A stretch of 64,000 nucleotides of DNA from the NCBI RefSeq assembly GCF_019797765.1, contig NZ_CP081862.1, positions 3,844,001 to 3,908,000 of the forward strand, given 5' to 3'. Positions within the stretch are counted from its first letter, which is position 1. Every line of letters begins with the position of its first letter. Positions 38,839 through 46,960 of the stretch are shown here, piece after piece. The notes beneath the pieces are model-generated. The model made no database searches and was not told where the DNA came from. It saw only the letters and a list, made by a program, of their open reading frames with translations. The stretch comes from Cellulomonas sp. C5510 (GTDB taxonomy: Bacteria; Actinomycetota; Actinomycetes; Actinomycetales; Cellulomonadaceae). Both the position numbers and the translations under genes were made by a program.

Positions 38839-39344
38839 AGCGGCACCGCCTCGGCGAGCGCCGACTCGGCGACGTGCGGCGCCAGCGCACCCGCCGGAGC
38901 GACGTCGACCCGCTCGCCCAGCAGGGCGGACAGCTCGTCCGCGATCGCCCCGAGGGGCAGCAGACCCCGGCGGCGGACGTCGAGGTCCACGAGCAGGTCG
39001 ACGTCGGACTCCGCCCCGTCCTCGCCTCGTGCGACCGACCCGAACACCCGGACGTTCGACGCACCGTATCGATGGGTCACGCGGCGAATGGCGTCGCGGT
39101 GCGCACGCAACCGGGCCATCCTCGGGGTCCTCACGTCCAGGCGGCGGGGAGCCTCGTCGGCCCGCAGCTCGAGGCGAGCCCCCATCGCCGCGAGCAACCG
39201 GTCCAGCGTGTCCACCGCGGGTGAGCTCACGCCCGACTCGTACCGGGAGACCGCGGGCTGCGAGGTCCCCGCCCTCCGGGCGAGCTCGAGCTGGCTCAAC
39301 CCGGCACGCTCGCGGGTGGTGCGGATCAAGGTGGCGGCATCCAC
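38835..39344 (-). CDS. XRE-HTH nucleotidyltransferase (MNT-type antitoxin)
   Basis: 169 residues from GTG 39344. An earlier in-frame start at 39389 is possible. Residues 6-58 are an XRE helix-turn-helix (TRERAGLSQLELARRAGTSQ, AVSRYESGVSSPAVDTLDRL). Residues 75-169 are a minimal nucleotidyltransferase with FGSVARGEDGAESDVDLLVD, keeping Gly-Ser and the two metal aspartates (D114, D116). MNT antitoxins silence HepT by adding AMP to the toxin. Here the HepT gene that should follow is cut short. An inverted repeat at 39404-39429 may be its operator. Confidence 0.8.
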   Translation of the reverse strand: MDAATLIRTTRERAGLSQLELARRAGTSQPAVSRYESGVSSPAVDTLDRLLAAMGARLELRADEAPRRLDVRTPRMARLRAHRDAIRRVTHRYGASNVRVFGSVARGEDGAESDVDLLVDLDVRRRGLLPLGAIADELSALLGERVDVAPAGALAPHVAESALAEAVPL

Positions 39345-39403
39345 GGTGCACAGCACACCGGTCACAGCATGCGCTGCCGAAACCCTCACTCCTCCCGCGC
39401 CCG

Positions 39404-39429
39404 CACCACTCAGTGGTCACCGAGTGGTG
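39404..39429. promoter_or_regulatory. Overlapping inverted repeats between XRE-MNT and the divergent gene
   Basis: CACCACTC and GAGTGGTG are exact arms around ten bases, and ACCACT-C-AGTGGT is a second palindrome inside. The position fits an operator for the XRE regulator. A TAGCGT -10 box for the plus-strand gene follows at 39442-39447. Confidence 0.55.
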
Positions 39430-39476
39430 CTCGGCGCCGGTTAGCGTGCCCGTTCCTGAGCAGAGGGAGGCACCAC

Positions 39477-40088
39477 ATGGACCGCCAGATCGTGTCGATC
39501 GACCTGCAGCTGCCGGAGCGCTGGCGCGTCTGGCGACCGGGCGACGGTCCCCGTGCCGCCCGGCGCGCGGCGGACGAGCTGGCCAGTGGGCCCGTCGCGG
39601 GCGCCAGGCTGCGGGCGGCGGTCGAGGCGGTCGACCGGGCGGTGGTCGACCTGCACAGCCGGCACGTCCGCGCCGGGGTGTGGGTACCGGAGCCGACCGG
39701 CGACGTGGCCGCGTCCCTGGCGTGCGAGCTGCTCGTCGAGTCGCCCGAGGGGCCGGACGCGGCCGACACCTACCTGGGACGGGTGCGGCGCAAGATCTAC
39801 CGGTCGCGGCGCACGACGACGCGGATCGCGCACCATGCCGCGAGCCGCTCGCAGGTGCCCGCGGGGACGGCGGTCGTCGCGCTGCGCAGCGAGGGCGCGG
39901 CGCGGCACGAAGTGGTCTGGACGGTGTTCCCGCCAGGAGCGCACCAGGCCGTGCAGCTCCGGTTCGACACCCGCGGCAGCCAGCGGTACCCGGAGCTGCT
40001 GCGGCACGCCGAGTCGATCGCGACGGCGATGCGGGTCCGGTTCGCGGCGCCGTCACGGGCCTCCGTCGCCACCGCGGCGGGCCGCTGA
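39477..40088 (+). CDS. Hypothetical protein divergent from the XRE-MNT gene
   Basis: 203 residues from ATG 39477, with GAGGGAGG upstream at good spacing. It has no signal peptide, membrane helix or cysteine motif. Residues 25-60 are helical (ARRAADELASGPVAGARLRA), then alternating strands, with a basic centre VRRKIYRSRRTTTRIAHHAA and a region AVQLRFDTRGSQRYPELLRH. I do not recognise the family. It is restricted to this accessory-looking segment between the tRNA and the DnaA-box region. Confidence 0.6.
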   Translation: MDRQIVSIDLQLPERWRVWRPGDGPRAARRAADELASGPVAGARLRAAVEAVDRAVVDLHSRHVRAGVWVPEPTGDVAASLACELLVESPEGPDAADTYLGRVRRKIYRSRRTTTRIAHHAASRSQVPAGTAVVALRSEGAARHEVVWTVFPPGAHQAVQLRFDTRGSQRYPELLRHAESIATAMRVRFAAPSRASVATAAGR

Positions 40089-40310
40089 CCCCCGGCCCGT
40101 GCACACCAGGTCCACAGCCCCGTGGGCGTGCATCCACAGGGCGCGGACGCGTGGTGCGCCTGACCTGGGACCCGGTGCACAACCTGGGGATGAATCCTGT
40201 GGATAGAGCCGGACATATCGCCCGAACGGGTGGCGCCGCCGCACGACATCCGGGGTCGAGCACTGTGGACAACAACCCGGCGGTTGTGGACAGAGGCGCC
40301 CGGGCACGGA

Positions 40311-40347
40311 GAAGGGCCCCTCGGAGTAAGCGTCCGAGGGGCCCTTC
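40311..40347. terminator. Hairpin A with GTAAGCG loop
   Basis: GAAGGGCCCCTCGGA and TCCGAGGGGCCCTTC form a perfect 15-bp stem with loop GTAAGCG. It shares the inner 9 bp and the loop with hairpin B. The outer base pairs differ but stay paired. Confidence 0.7.
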
Positions 40348-40847
40348 CCGTGGCCGTCGACCGGCTTCCCCCGACGAGTCGGGGACCGGCGGCCGCTCTG
40401 ACGGTGCGGCTCCGTCCCGGCACCCGGTGGGCACCCCCGAGAGGGCACCTCCCGCAGGCGGGACGGCGGCGACCAGGCCGTCGGGGTCCCACGAGGACTC
40501 TGCGTCGTCATCCGCAGCCCTGCCGGTCTCCCGGCCGGGGCGTCCCGTCGTTCTCCCTCTGGCCCGACCTCTCCGGTCCCGCTCCGAGGGCGTCCGGCGA
40601 ACCGGTCGTCCTGCGGTGACGGGCTGTCCGTCGAGGTCGATGGAGCAGTTCTAGTCCTGCCCGGGAACACCCCGCAAGGCCCTGGAGCAGGCAGTTTTCG
40701 TCCACCGGTCGATGCACATGTTGTCCACACGTTCACCTGCGTGATCGCGCGGAACCCACAGGGCTGTGCACAGAATCTGTGGACGACGACGGCGTCGGCG
40801 CGCCTCCCTCGGCGTGCGGGGGCGGCCCCGTAGCGTCGTCCACGGAT

Positions 40848-40882
40848 CGAGGCCCCTCGGAGTAAGCGTCCGAGGGGCCTCG
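40848..40882. terminator. Hairpin B with GTAAGCG loop
   Basis: CGAGGCCCCTCGGA and TCCGAGGGGCCTCG form a perfect 14-bp stem with the same loop GTAAGCG. It lies downstream of the DinB gene stop (40904), so it can serve as its terminator. Confidence 0.7.
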
Positions 40883-40903
40883 CCGCGTCTCCGGTGCCGG
40901 TGC

Positions 40904-41503
40904 TCAGGCCCCGACGTCGTGCAGGTGGTGCACCACGTCGTGCAGGAAGTACTGGCCGAGCGTGGTCACGGTGAACGCGGAGCCGTTCGAGCGGAGCCCG
41001 GTGCGCTCCCACTGGTCGGCGCGCACGGTCTGGAACCGGGCGGCGAGGGCGGCGGCGGCGTCGGCCAGCTCGTCGGCGACGCGGCCCGGGTCCTGGAGGT
41101 CGTAGCGGTCCTCGACGGCGGTCGCGTCCTGGTCCCAGCTGGGGAACTGCGGGCCGTCCTCCTCGAGCATGAGCCTCAGCCGCTCGTCGAACACCCGGTG
41201 GACGTCGCGCACGTGCGCGCCGTACTCCAGCGGGGACCAGACGGCCGGGTCGGGGCGGTCGCGGACGTCGATCCGGCCGAGCGCCGCCCGCCAGCGCGGG
41301 ACGAGGTCGTGGATCGTCGCGGCCAGCTGCGGGCCGGCGACATCGGTCCCGGCGAATCCGCACTCCGGGCACCGTTCGCGCAGCACCCACGTCCAGTCCT
41401 TCGCGTCGGGCGCGGCCGGCGCGTAGGCGGGGACGGCGTCCGCGGTCGCGGGTTCGTGGGGTTCGTCGGGCTCGGTCGGGGCGGGTGCGGCGTCAGCGGT
41501 CAC
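40904..41503 (-). CDS. DinB-family protein
   Basis: 199 residues from GTG 41503. After a disordered start (residues 1-33) comes KDWTWVLRERCPECGFAGTD, a Cys-x2-Cys start common in a DinB subfamily. It is followed by a helical bundle with WSPLEYGAHVRDVHRVFDER and the ending YFLHDVVHHLHDVGA, which supply the histidines of the DinB metal site. Members are metal-dependent thiol transferases or of unknown role. The putative partner thiol in actinobacteria is mycothiol. It is transcribed alone and ended by hairpin B. Confidence 0.82.
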   Translation of the reverse strand: MTADAAPAPTEPDEPHEPATADAVPAYAPAAPDAKDWTWVLRERCPECGFAGTDVAGPQLAATIHDLVPRWRAALGRIDVRDRPDPAVWSPLEYGAHVRDVHRVFDERLRLMLEEDGPQFPSWDQDATAVEDRYDLQDPGRVADELADAAAALAARFQTVRADQWERTGLRSNGSAFTVTTLGQYFLHDVVHHLHDVGA

Positions 41504-41611
41504 GCCCTCGACGGTAACCCGGGAGGCGCCTGCGACGTCGTCATCCCGCGGGGCCGTCAGCCGGGCGGGCGCCCTCGGCGCGACCTGAGGTCGACACGAC
41601 GACCCCCAGGG

Positions 41612-41630
41612 CTAGGGTAGGCAATCCTAA
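41612..41630. promoter_or_regulatory. IdeR/DtxR iron box overlapping the -10 of the heme oxygenase gene
   Basis: CTAGGGTAGGCAATCCTAA matches the 19-bp DtxR/IdeR consensus TTAGGTTAGGCTAACCTAA at 15 positions. The TAGGGT inside it (41613-41618) can be the -10 box, so a Fe2+-loaded repressor would block the promoter. Confidence 0.8.
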
Positions 41631-41696
41631 CTTCGTCCGGTACGTTTGCTGACACGGCGTCAGGACGACGCCGCACCACCACGTCCGGGAGTCGCG

Positions 41697-42386
41697 ATGA
41701 CCGCCACGCACGACCTGCCCGCCGCAGCGACCCGCGCCGACGACGACGCCCGCGCACCCCTGTCGACGATGCTGCGCGAGGGCACCCGCGCCGAGCACGA
41801 GGCCGCCGAGGGATCGGCATTCGTGGACGACCTGCTCGCCGGCCGCCTCACCGTGGCCGCCTACGCGGACCTCGCGCTGCAGCTGCACACCGTCTACCGG
41901 GCGCTGGAGGAGGTCGGCGACGCCGTGCGCGGCACCCCTGCCGGTGCGGGCGTCGTCTTCGACGAGCTGCGGCGCGTCCCCGCCCTCGAGTCCGACCTGG
42001 CCCACCTGCTCGGCCCGGCGTGGCGGGCGGCAGCCGACCCGCTGCCGGCCACCGCCGCCTACGCCGCGGAGATCCGGGACGGCGGCGCGGACGCCGGGGC
42101 GTACGTCGCGCACGCGTACACGCGCTACCTGGGCGACCTGTCCGGCGGGCAGGTCATCGGGCGGATGGTGCAGCGCCACTACGGCGTCCCGGACGCGGGC
42201 GTCGGGTTCTACGCGTTCCCGGCGGTCCCGAAGCCCAAGCCGTTCAAGGACCTGTACCGCGCCCGGGTCGACGCGCTGCCCCTGACCGACGCCCAGCGGG
42301 ACGCCGTCGTGGACCGCGCCCGTGCCGCGTTCCGGCACAACAGGGCGCTGTTCGCGGCGCTCGGCGAGCGGCACCGCCCGGCCTGA
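41697..42386 (+). CDS. Biliverdin-producing heme oxygenase
   Basis: 229 residues from ATG 41697. The proximal heme ligand is the histidine in TRAEHEAAEGSAFVDDLLAG. The distal helix has YTRYLGDLSGGQVIGRMVQR, the family signature. It opens heme to biliverdin, CO and Fe2+, and in actinobacteria serves to gain iron from heme. The length agrees with corynebacterial HmuO. The iron box in front indicates induction under iron shortage. No reductase or heme importer is next to it. Confidence 0.93.
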   Translation: MTATHDLPAAATRADDDARAPLSTMLREGTRAEHEAAEGSAFVDDLLAGRLTVAAYADLALQLHTVYRALEEVGDAVRGTPAGAGVVFDELRRVPALESDLAHLLGPAWRAAADPLPATAAYAAEIRDGGADAGAYVAHAYTRYLGDLSGGQVIGRMVQRHYGVPDAGVGFYAFPAVPKPKPFKDLYRARVDALPLTDAQRDAVVDRARAAFRHNRALFAALGERHRPA

Positions 42387-42403
42387 CGGCCCGCCTCGGA
42401 GCG

Positions 42404-42432
42404 TGCTGACGCTTCGTGCGAGAATGTCAGCA
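42404..42432. promoter_or_regulatory. Inverted repeat at the tetR start (42432)
   Basis: TGCTGAC and GTCAGCA are exact arms separated by 15 bases, and the right arm ends in the ATG of the TetR gene. It is a candidate autoregulatory operator. Confidence 0.5.
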
Positions 42433-43061
42433 TGCCCAAGATCATCGGCGGCTCGCTGCACGAGCACCGCGAGCAGACCCGGCTGCGGTTGTTCGGCGCG
42501 CTGTCGCGCCTGATGGGCGAGCGCGGCTTCGACGCCATCACGCTCGCCGACATCGCCCAGGCCGCCGGCGTGGGACGCACCGCGGTGTACAACCACTTCG
42601 CGGACAAGGAGTCGATGCTCGTCGGCTTCATCCTGCACGAGACCGAGCAGTACGTCGCCGCCCTGGAGGCCGAGCTCGCCGGCGTCGACGACCCGACCGC
42701 CCAGCTGCGCGCGTACGTGCGCGCCCAGTGCGAGCTCAAGCGCGACTACCACCTGGCGCCCGGGCCGGACCTCCGCTCCGTGCTCTCCCGCGGCACCCAG
42801 CAGCGCGTCCGCGAGCACGTCGTGCTGGTCGAGTCGCTGCTGCGCCGCATCCTGGCGGCGGGTATCGAGTCCGGCGAGTTCCCGGAGCAGGACCTCGGCA
42901 CGACGGTCTCGCTGGTCAACGCCTGCCTGAGCAGCCGAGGGCTCCCGGACGACCCGGAGGCCCGCGAGCGAGCCGTGGAGTCCACCGTGCTGTTCGTGCT
43001 GCGCGCCGTCGGTGCCGGCGAGCGCGCCGAGGTCGCCGCGGCGGAGCCGGTGCCCGCCTGA
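42432..43061 (+). CDS. TetR-family transcriptional regulator
   Basis: 209 residues from ATG 42432. HTH: QTRLRLFGALSRLMGERGFD and DIAQAAGVGRTAVYNHFADK. The C-terminal domain is a normal TetR ligand domain with LRRILAAGIESGEFPEQDLG. The inverted repeat at its start suggests autoregulation. Neither neighbour (heme oxygenase 45 bases upstream, GGDEF protein downstream) is an obvious target. Control of the heme oxygenase is not excluded. Confidence 0.88.
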   Translation: MPKIIGGSLHEHREQTRLRLFGALSRLMGERGFDAITLADIAQAAGVGRTAVYNHFADKESMLVGFILHETEQYVAALEAELAGVDDPTAQLRAYVRAQCELKRDYHLAPGPDLRSVLSRGTQQRVREHVVLVESLLRRILAAGIESGEFPEQDLGTTVSLVNACLSSRGLPDDPEARERAVESTVLFVLRAVGAGERAEVAAAEPVPA

Positions 43062-43142
43062 CGCGCCGCACATCACCCGCCTGCGCGCGCCCCGGTGCGC
43101 GGAACCCGTGTGGGCAGGGCCGCGGTCGGCGATGATGTGCGC

Positions 43143-44477
43143 GTGACCGACGCACCGACGCCGGCCCGGGCAGCCGCACCCCGGGGTGACGGGGACGACG
43201 CCCGGCAGCTCGCGCTGCTCGCGCACCGCCTCGGCGGGCTGCTGACGCTGGCCGACGCGCACGAGGCCGCCGCCGCCGCCGCGCGCGACGTGCTGCGCGC
43301 CGGCGTCGCCGCGGTGACGCGGCGGGAGCAGGACCAGTGGCAGGTGCTCGCGGCGGACCCCGCGGACGAGGCGGACGCCGTGCTCGACGCCGTCCGCGAC
43401 GGCGAGGCCGCCCGCGCGCTCGGGCACCGGCAGGAGACGTGGCGCCGCAGCCCCGGAGACGCCGCCCGCAGCCGTCCCGCGCTGGTGGCGCCCGTGGTGG
43501 TCAACGGCGAGCTGTGGGGCACGCTGTGCGCCGTCCGGGACGAGCGCGCGCTGCCGTTCACGCGCGACGACGCCGCGCGCGGCGAGGTGCTGGGCACGCT
43601 GCTCGGCGCCCACATCGCCCGGCTCGACCTGGCGGAGCAGGTCCGCCACCTGGTGTCCGACGACGCGCTGACCGGCCTGGGCACCCGCCGTGTCGCCGAC
43701 GAGGCCGCACAGGCCGCGATCGACTCCGGCGACGAGACGTGCATCGTGATGTGCGACGTCGACGGCCTCAAGCGGGTCAACGACGAGCTCGGGCACGACG
43801 CCGGCGACGACCTGCTGCGCGCCGTCGCGGCCGTGCTCCGGCGCGCCAGCAGCGGGCTGCCCGGGTCCACCGCCGCGCGGATCGGCGGTGACGAGTTCTG
43901 CGTCGTCACGTGCGGCATCCCGCGGACCACCGTCGTGCAGGTGATGGACGCGACCGTCGGCGACGCCACGTTGCCGCACGGGTCCTCGCTGTCCTACGGC
44001 ATCGCCTCGTCGGCCCGCGGCTCGCTGGGCGCCGCCCCGACGCCGCGCTCCCTGTTCCGGCGCGCGGACGCCGCGCAGTACCACGCGAAGCGGAGCCACG
44101 CCGCGGCCCGCGCCCGCCAGTACCGTGCGGACGACCCGGGCGCCGTCCTCGGGCGGGCGGTCGCTGCGGGTGTGACCGCCCTCGCCGCGACCGGGCCTGC
44201 GCCGCTGTCCCGCCTCTGCGCGCTCGCGGCCGCGCTGACCGAGGCGATGGGCGGCTCCGGGTGGTCGGTGTCCCGGGACGCCGGCCCGTCGGGTGACGGT
44301 CCGGTGGTGGTGGCGCGCGGCGGCACGGCCTCGCTGCACGTCAGCGGCATGCGGCAGGTCGAGCTCGCGAGCGCCCCGTGGACCGTCCAGCTGGAGTCCA
44401 CGCTGTCGTCCACGGACCGCACGGTCGGCACGACCCTGCAGACGCTCGTGTCCCTGGCGGTGCTCGGCGCGTCCTGA
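43143..44477 (+). CDS. GGDEF-domain protein, GAF-like N-terminus
   Basis: 444 residues from GTG 43143. Residues 20-175 resemble a GAF sensor (LVAPVVVNGELWGTLCAVRD). The GGDEF domain covers about 180-330, with DALTGLGTRRVADEAAQAA, VMCDVDGLKRVNDELGHDAG and an intact active-site GGDEF at 248-252, so c-di-GMP synthesis is expected. No RxxD inhibitory site stands five residues ahead of it. After the domain a further 115 residues (ending TLQTLVSLAVLGAS) form a second GAF-like or unknown module. The protein is soluble. Confidence 0.85.
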   Translation: MTDAPTPARAAAPRGDGDDARQLALLAHRLGGLLTLADAHEAAAAAARDVLRAGVAAVTRREQDQWQVLAADPADEADAVLDAVRDGEAARALGHRQETWRRSPGDAARSRPALVAPVVVNGELWGTLCAVRDERALPFTRDDAARGEVLGTLLGAHIARLDLAEQVRHLVSDDALTGLGTRRVADEAAQAAIDSGDETCIVMCDVDGLKRVNDELGHDAGDDLLRAVAAVLRRASSGLPGSTAARIGGDEFCVVTCGIPRTTVVQVMDATVGDATLPHGSSLSYGIASSARGSLGAAPTPRSLFRRADAAQYHAKRSHAAARARQYRADDPGAVLGRAVAAGVTALAATGPAPLSRLCALAAALTEAMGGSGWSVSRDAGPSGDGPVVVARGGTASLHVSGMRQVELASAPWTVQLESTLSSTDRTVGTTLQTLVSLAVLGAS

Positions 44478-44495
44478 GGCGCCGCTGCCGTCGCG

Positions 44496-46481
44496 TCAGC
44501 CGTGCAGCGGCAGCGTCAGCGCGGCCGGCGCACCGGCGACGACACGGACGGGCACGCCCCAGTCCTGCGAGTTCAGGTGGCACGCCGGGAACTCGACCGC
44601 CGGGTCGTCGTCGCAGGACGCCGCGCGGGCGGTCACGTGCAGCACGCCGTCCGCGACGTCGGGGTTGATCCGCAGCGTCCGGGTCAGCGGCACGTCGTCC
44701 CCCGCGCCGTCGAGCAGCAGCTCCGCCGGGGTCGAGGAGACGCGCAGCAGCGTCGACGGGCCGTAGCGGTCGTCGTACTTCTGGCCCGCTGCGGGGGTGA
44801 ACACCACGTCGAGGGCGAGGTCGCCCGGCGCGATCTCGGTGACCGGCCGCTGGGTGCGGTGCGCGCCCGCGTCGAGCACCTCCCCCGCGAGCGTCGCCGG
44901 GAGGGCGAGACGGGTCAGCCGGTGCGCGGCCGACTCCACGACGACCAGCGTGACGCCGCCCGCCTCCGGGTCGACCTGCACGACCACGCCGCTGGGCTCC
45001 GCCAGGCCGGTCGCGAGCGTCGACACCTCGCCCGCACCGCCGCCGGATCCCGGCGCCCAGCGCCGTACCGCGCCGTTGTAGGTGTCGGCGACGACGACCG
45101 AGCCGTCCGGCAGGGCCGCCACGCCGAGCGGGTGCTGCAGCAGCGCCTGGTCCGCGGCACCGTCGCGGTGGCCGAAGTCGAACAGCCCCGCCCCGACCGC
45201 GGTCCCGACGGTGGCAGCGGTCCAGGCGTCCGCGGGGCCGGCGCCCGGCGAGCCGGGGACCTCACCCGGGTCGATCCACCGCAGCGCCGAGACCTCCGCG
45301 TCGGCCAGCCACAGGCGCCCGCCGGCGCCGAGCGCCACGCCGGACGTCTGCGCGAACCACGCCTCCCGCGGGTCGCCGTCGACCAGACCCTCGTTCATCG
45401 TGCCCGCGACGGGCTCGACCGCGCCGGTGCGCGGGTCGAACGCCCAGAGCTGGTGGTCGCCGGCCATGGCGACGAGCGCGGTGCCGGTCTGCGGCGACCA
45501 CACGACGTCCCACGGCGAGGACAGCGGCACCGACGTCCCCGCGCGCGGCGCCCCGTCGGTGCGCCACAGGTCCGGACGCCCGGGCAGCGGCGACGGCACG
45601 GTCGGCTGCCCGACGAGGTACTGCTCCCCCGTCCCCGCGACCGTCGTCACGTGGCCGTCCGCCAGCCGCACGCCGCGCAGGGCGTGGTTGACGGTGTCGG
45701 CCACCAGCACGTCGTACCCGGCCTCCGCCGCCACGTCGCCGGGCAGCAGCGCCAGGCCGTTGGGCTCGCTGAACCGGGCCTCGTCGGGGCCGCCGTCGGC
45801 CAGCCCGCGCTCGCCGGACCCGATGCGGCGCAGCAGCGTCTCGCCGTCGGCGGCCAGCTCCGCCAGGCCGTGGTGCCCGGCGTCCGCGACCAGCAGCGAG
45901 CCCCCGGGCAGCTCGACCGCCTTCGCCGGGAACCGCAGCGTCCCGGCCGTCGGCTCCGGCGGCACGTACGGGCCGGACCCCCGGTGCAGCGTGCCCTTCG
46001 CGTCGTGCTCCGCGACGAGGTCGGCCACCAGCCGCTCCACGTTCGCCCGGTGGCCCTCTCCGGCCATCTGCGCGACGACGTAGCCCTCCGGGTCGACCAC
46101 GACCAGCGTGGGCCACGCCCGCGCCGTGTAGGCGGACCACGTGACGAGCTCGGGGTCGTCCAGGACGGGGTGGTGCACCTCGTACCGCTCGACGGCGGCG
46201 GCCAGGGCGACCGGGTCGGCCTCGTGCACGAACTTCGGGGAGTGCACGCCGACGATCACCAGGACGTCCCGGTACTGCTCCTCGAGCTCGCGCAGCTCGT
46301 CCAGGACGTGCAGGCAGTTGATGCAGCAGAACGTCCAGAAGTCCAGCAGGACGATCTTGCCGCGCAGGTCGGCGAGCGAGACGTCCCGGCCGCCGGTGTT
46401 GAGCCAGCCGCGGCCGACGAGCTCGGACGCGCGGACCTTCGGGAGACGGGTGGGGCTGGTGGTCACAGGAGTAGTGAACAC
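44496..46481 (-). CDS. Thioredoxin-like/NHL-repeat protein (NHLRC2 type)
   Basis: 661 residues if GTG 46481 is used. GTG 46466 is an alternative. The N-terminal TlpA-like thioredoxin domain has FWTFCCINCLHVLDELRELE, with the Cys-x2-Cys in CCINC. Next is a six-bladed NHL beta-propeller with repeated blades such as FSEPNGLALLPGDV, YDVLVADTVNHALRGVRLAD and LLQHPLGVAALPDGSVVVAD. A small beta domain closes the chain. There is no signal peptide. The order equals that of NHLRC2 and its bacterial relatives, whose exact function is unsettled, though a thiol-redox role is likely. Confidence 0.87.
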   Translation of the reverse strand: MFTTPVTTSPTRLPKVRASELVGRGWLNTGGRDVSLADLRGKIVLLDFWTFCCINCLHVLDELRELEEQYRDVLVIVGVHSPKFVHEADPVALAAAVERYEVHHPVLDDPELVTWSAYTARAWPTLVVVDPEGYVVAQMAGEGHRANVERLVADLVAEHDAKGTLHRGSGPYVPPEPTAGTLRFPAKAVELPGGSLLVADAGHHGLAELAADGETLLRRIGSGERGLADGGPDEARFSEPNGLALLPGDVAAEAGYDVLVADTVNHALRGVRLADGHVTTVAGTGEQYLVGQPTVPSPLPGRPDLWRTDGAPRAGTSVPLSSPWDVVWSPQTGTALVAMAGDHQLWAFDPRTGAVEPVAGTMNEGLVDGDPREAWFAQTSGVALGAGGRLWLADAEVSALRWIDPGEVPGSPGAGPADAWTAATVGTAVGAGLFDFGHRDGAADQALLQHPLGVAALPDGSVVVADTYNGAVRRWAPGSGGGAGEVSTLATGLAEPSGVVVQVDPEAGGVTLVVVESAAHRLTRLALPATLAGEVLDAGAHRTQRPVTEIAPGDLALDVVFTPAAGQKYDDRYGPSTLLRVSSTPAELLLDGAGDDVPLTRTLRINPDVADGVLHVTARAASCDDDPAVEFPACHLNSQDWGVPVRVVAGAPAALTLPLHG

Positions 46482-46571
46482 GACCGGGCCCGGCGGTCGT
46501 CCCGCCGTGTCCGGCTGGTGGTCGTCGTCGACCGGACGCCGACCGGCGGCACGCGACGCGCCGTCCGGCAA

Positions 46572-46602
46572 CGGGCGGTGCAGACGCGCGCCGCACCGCC
46601 CG
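46572..46602. terminator. Terminator of the DUF6458 gene
   Basis: CGGGCGGTGC and GCACCGCCCG form a perfect 10-bp stem with an 11-base loop, 14 bases past the DUF6458 stop. Confidence 0.65.
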
Positions 46603-46615
46603 CCGGGTCAGGCCG

Positions 46616-46843
46616 TCACGCCGCGGGGGGCGGCGTGCGGTCCTCGTAGCGCTCCACGACCTCGCGGTGCGAGGTGTTGGCGCGCTGGTTCGTGAGGACC
46701 AGCGCGAGGATCAGCGCGAGCACGCCCGCGCCCATGCAGATGTAGCCGATGACCGTCAGGTCCACGCCGGAGATGTTGTCGCTCACGCCGAACGTGAGGA
46801 TCGCCCCGATGACGATCAGCGCGATGCCGCTGCCGATGCCCAT
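46616..46843 (-). CDS. DUF6458 family small membrane protein
   Basis: 75 residues from ATG 46843, preceded by GGAAGGAG at nine bases. Two membrane helices: MGIGSGIALIVIGAILTFGV and VIGYICMGAGVLALILALVL, with DNISGVDLTV between. This is the DUF6458 pattern of actinobacteria, of unknown function. It has its own terminators on both sides. Confidence 0.75.
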   Translation of the reverse strand: MGIGSGIALIVIGAILTFGVSDNISGVDLTVIGYICMGAGVLALILALVLTNQRANTSHREVVERYEDRTPPPAA

Positions 46844-46960
46844 GGTCGCCACTCCTTCCACCGGCCCGGGCGCGGGGGTGCCCCGGGTCTGGGAACCGAG
46901 TGTGGTGCGGGTCGGGCCGGCGCGCGCGTCGAGAACGGCGCACGGAGGCCCCAGACGGGA

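Larger units (their letters stand above)
40089..40903. other. 815-bp non-coding region with DnaA boxes and twin hairpins
   Basis: No frame here has coding character that I trust. The region contains two exact DnaA boxes (TGTGGACAA 40264-40272, TTGTCCACA 40721-40729) and near matches at 40130-40138, 40198-40206, 40285-40293 and 40778-40786. Two hairpins with the same loop lie at 40311-40347 and 40848-40882. Between the hairpins further short stems occur, for example CCCCGA-CGAG-TCGGGG at 40369-40384. A structured RNA or a DnaA-binding locus is possible. Confidence 0.6.

Noticed and set aside
40230..40655. Open frames of 100-150 codons on both strands in the DnaA-box region
   Set aside because: Neither strand has a ribosome site or a recognisable motif, and the frames cross hairpin A. 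I treat the region as non-coding.
40089..40903. Chromosomal replication origin
   Set aside because: DnaA boxes are present, but dnaA, dnaN and rpmH are absent and no AT-rich unwinding stretch is seen, so oriC is not claimed.
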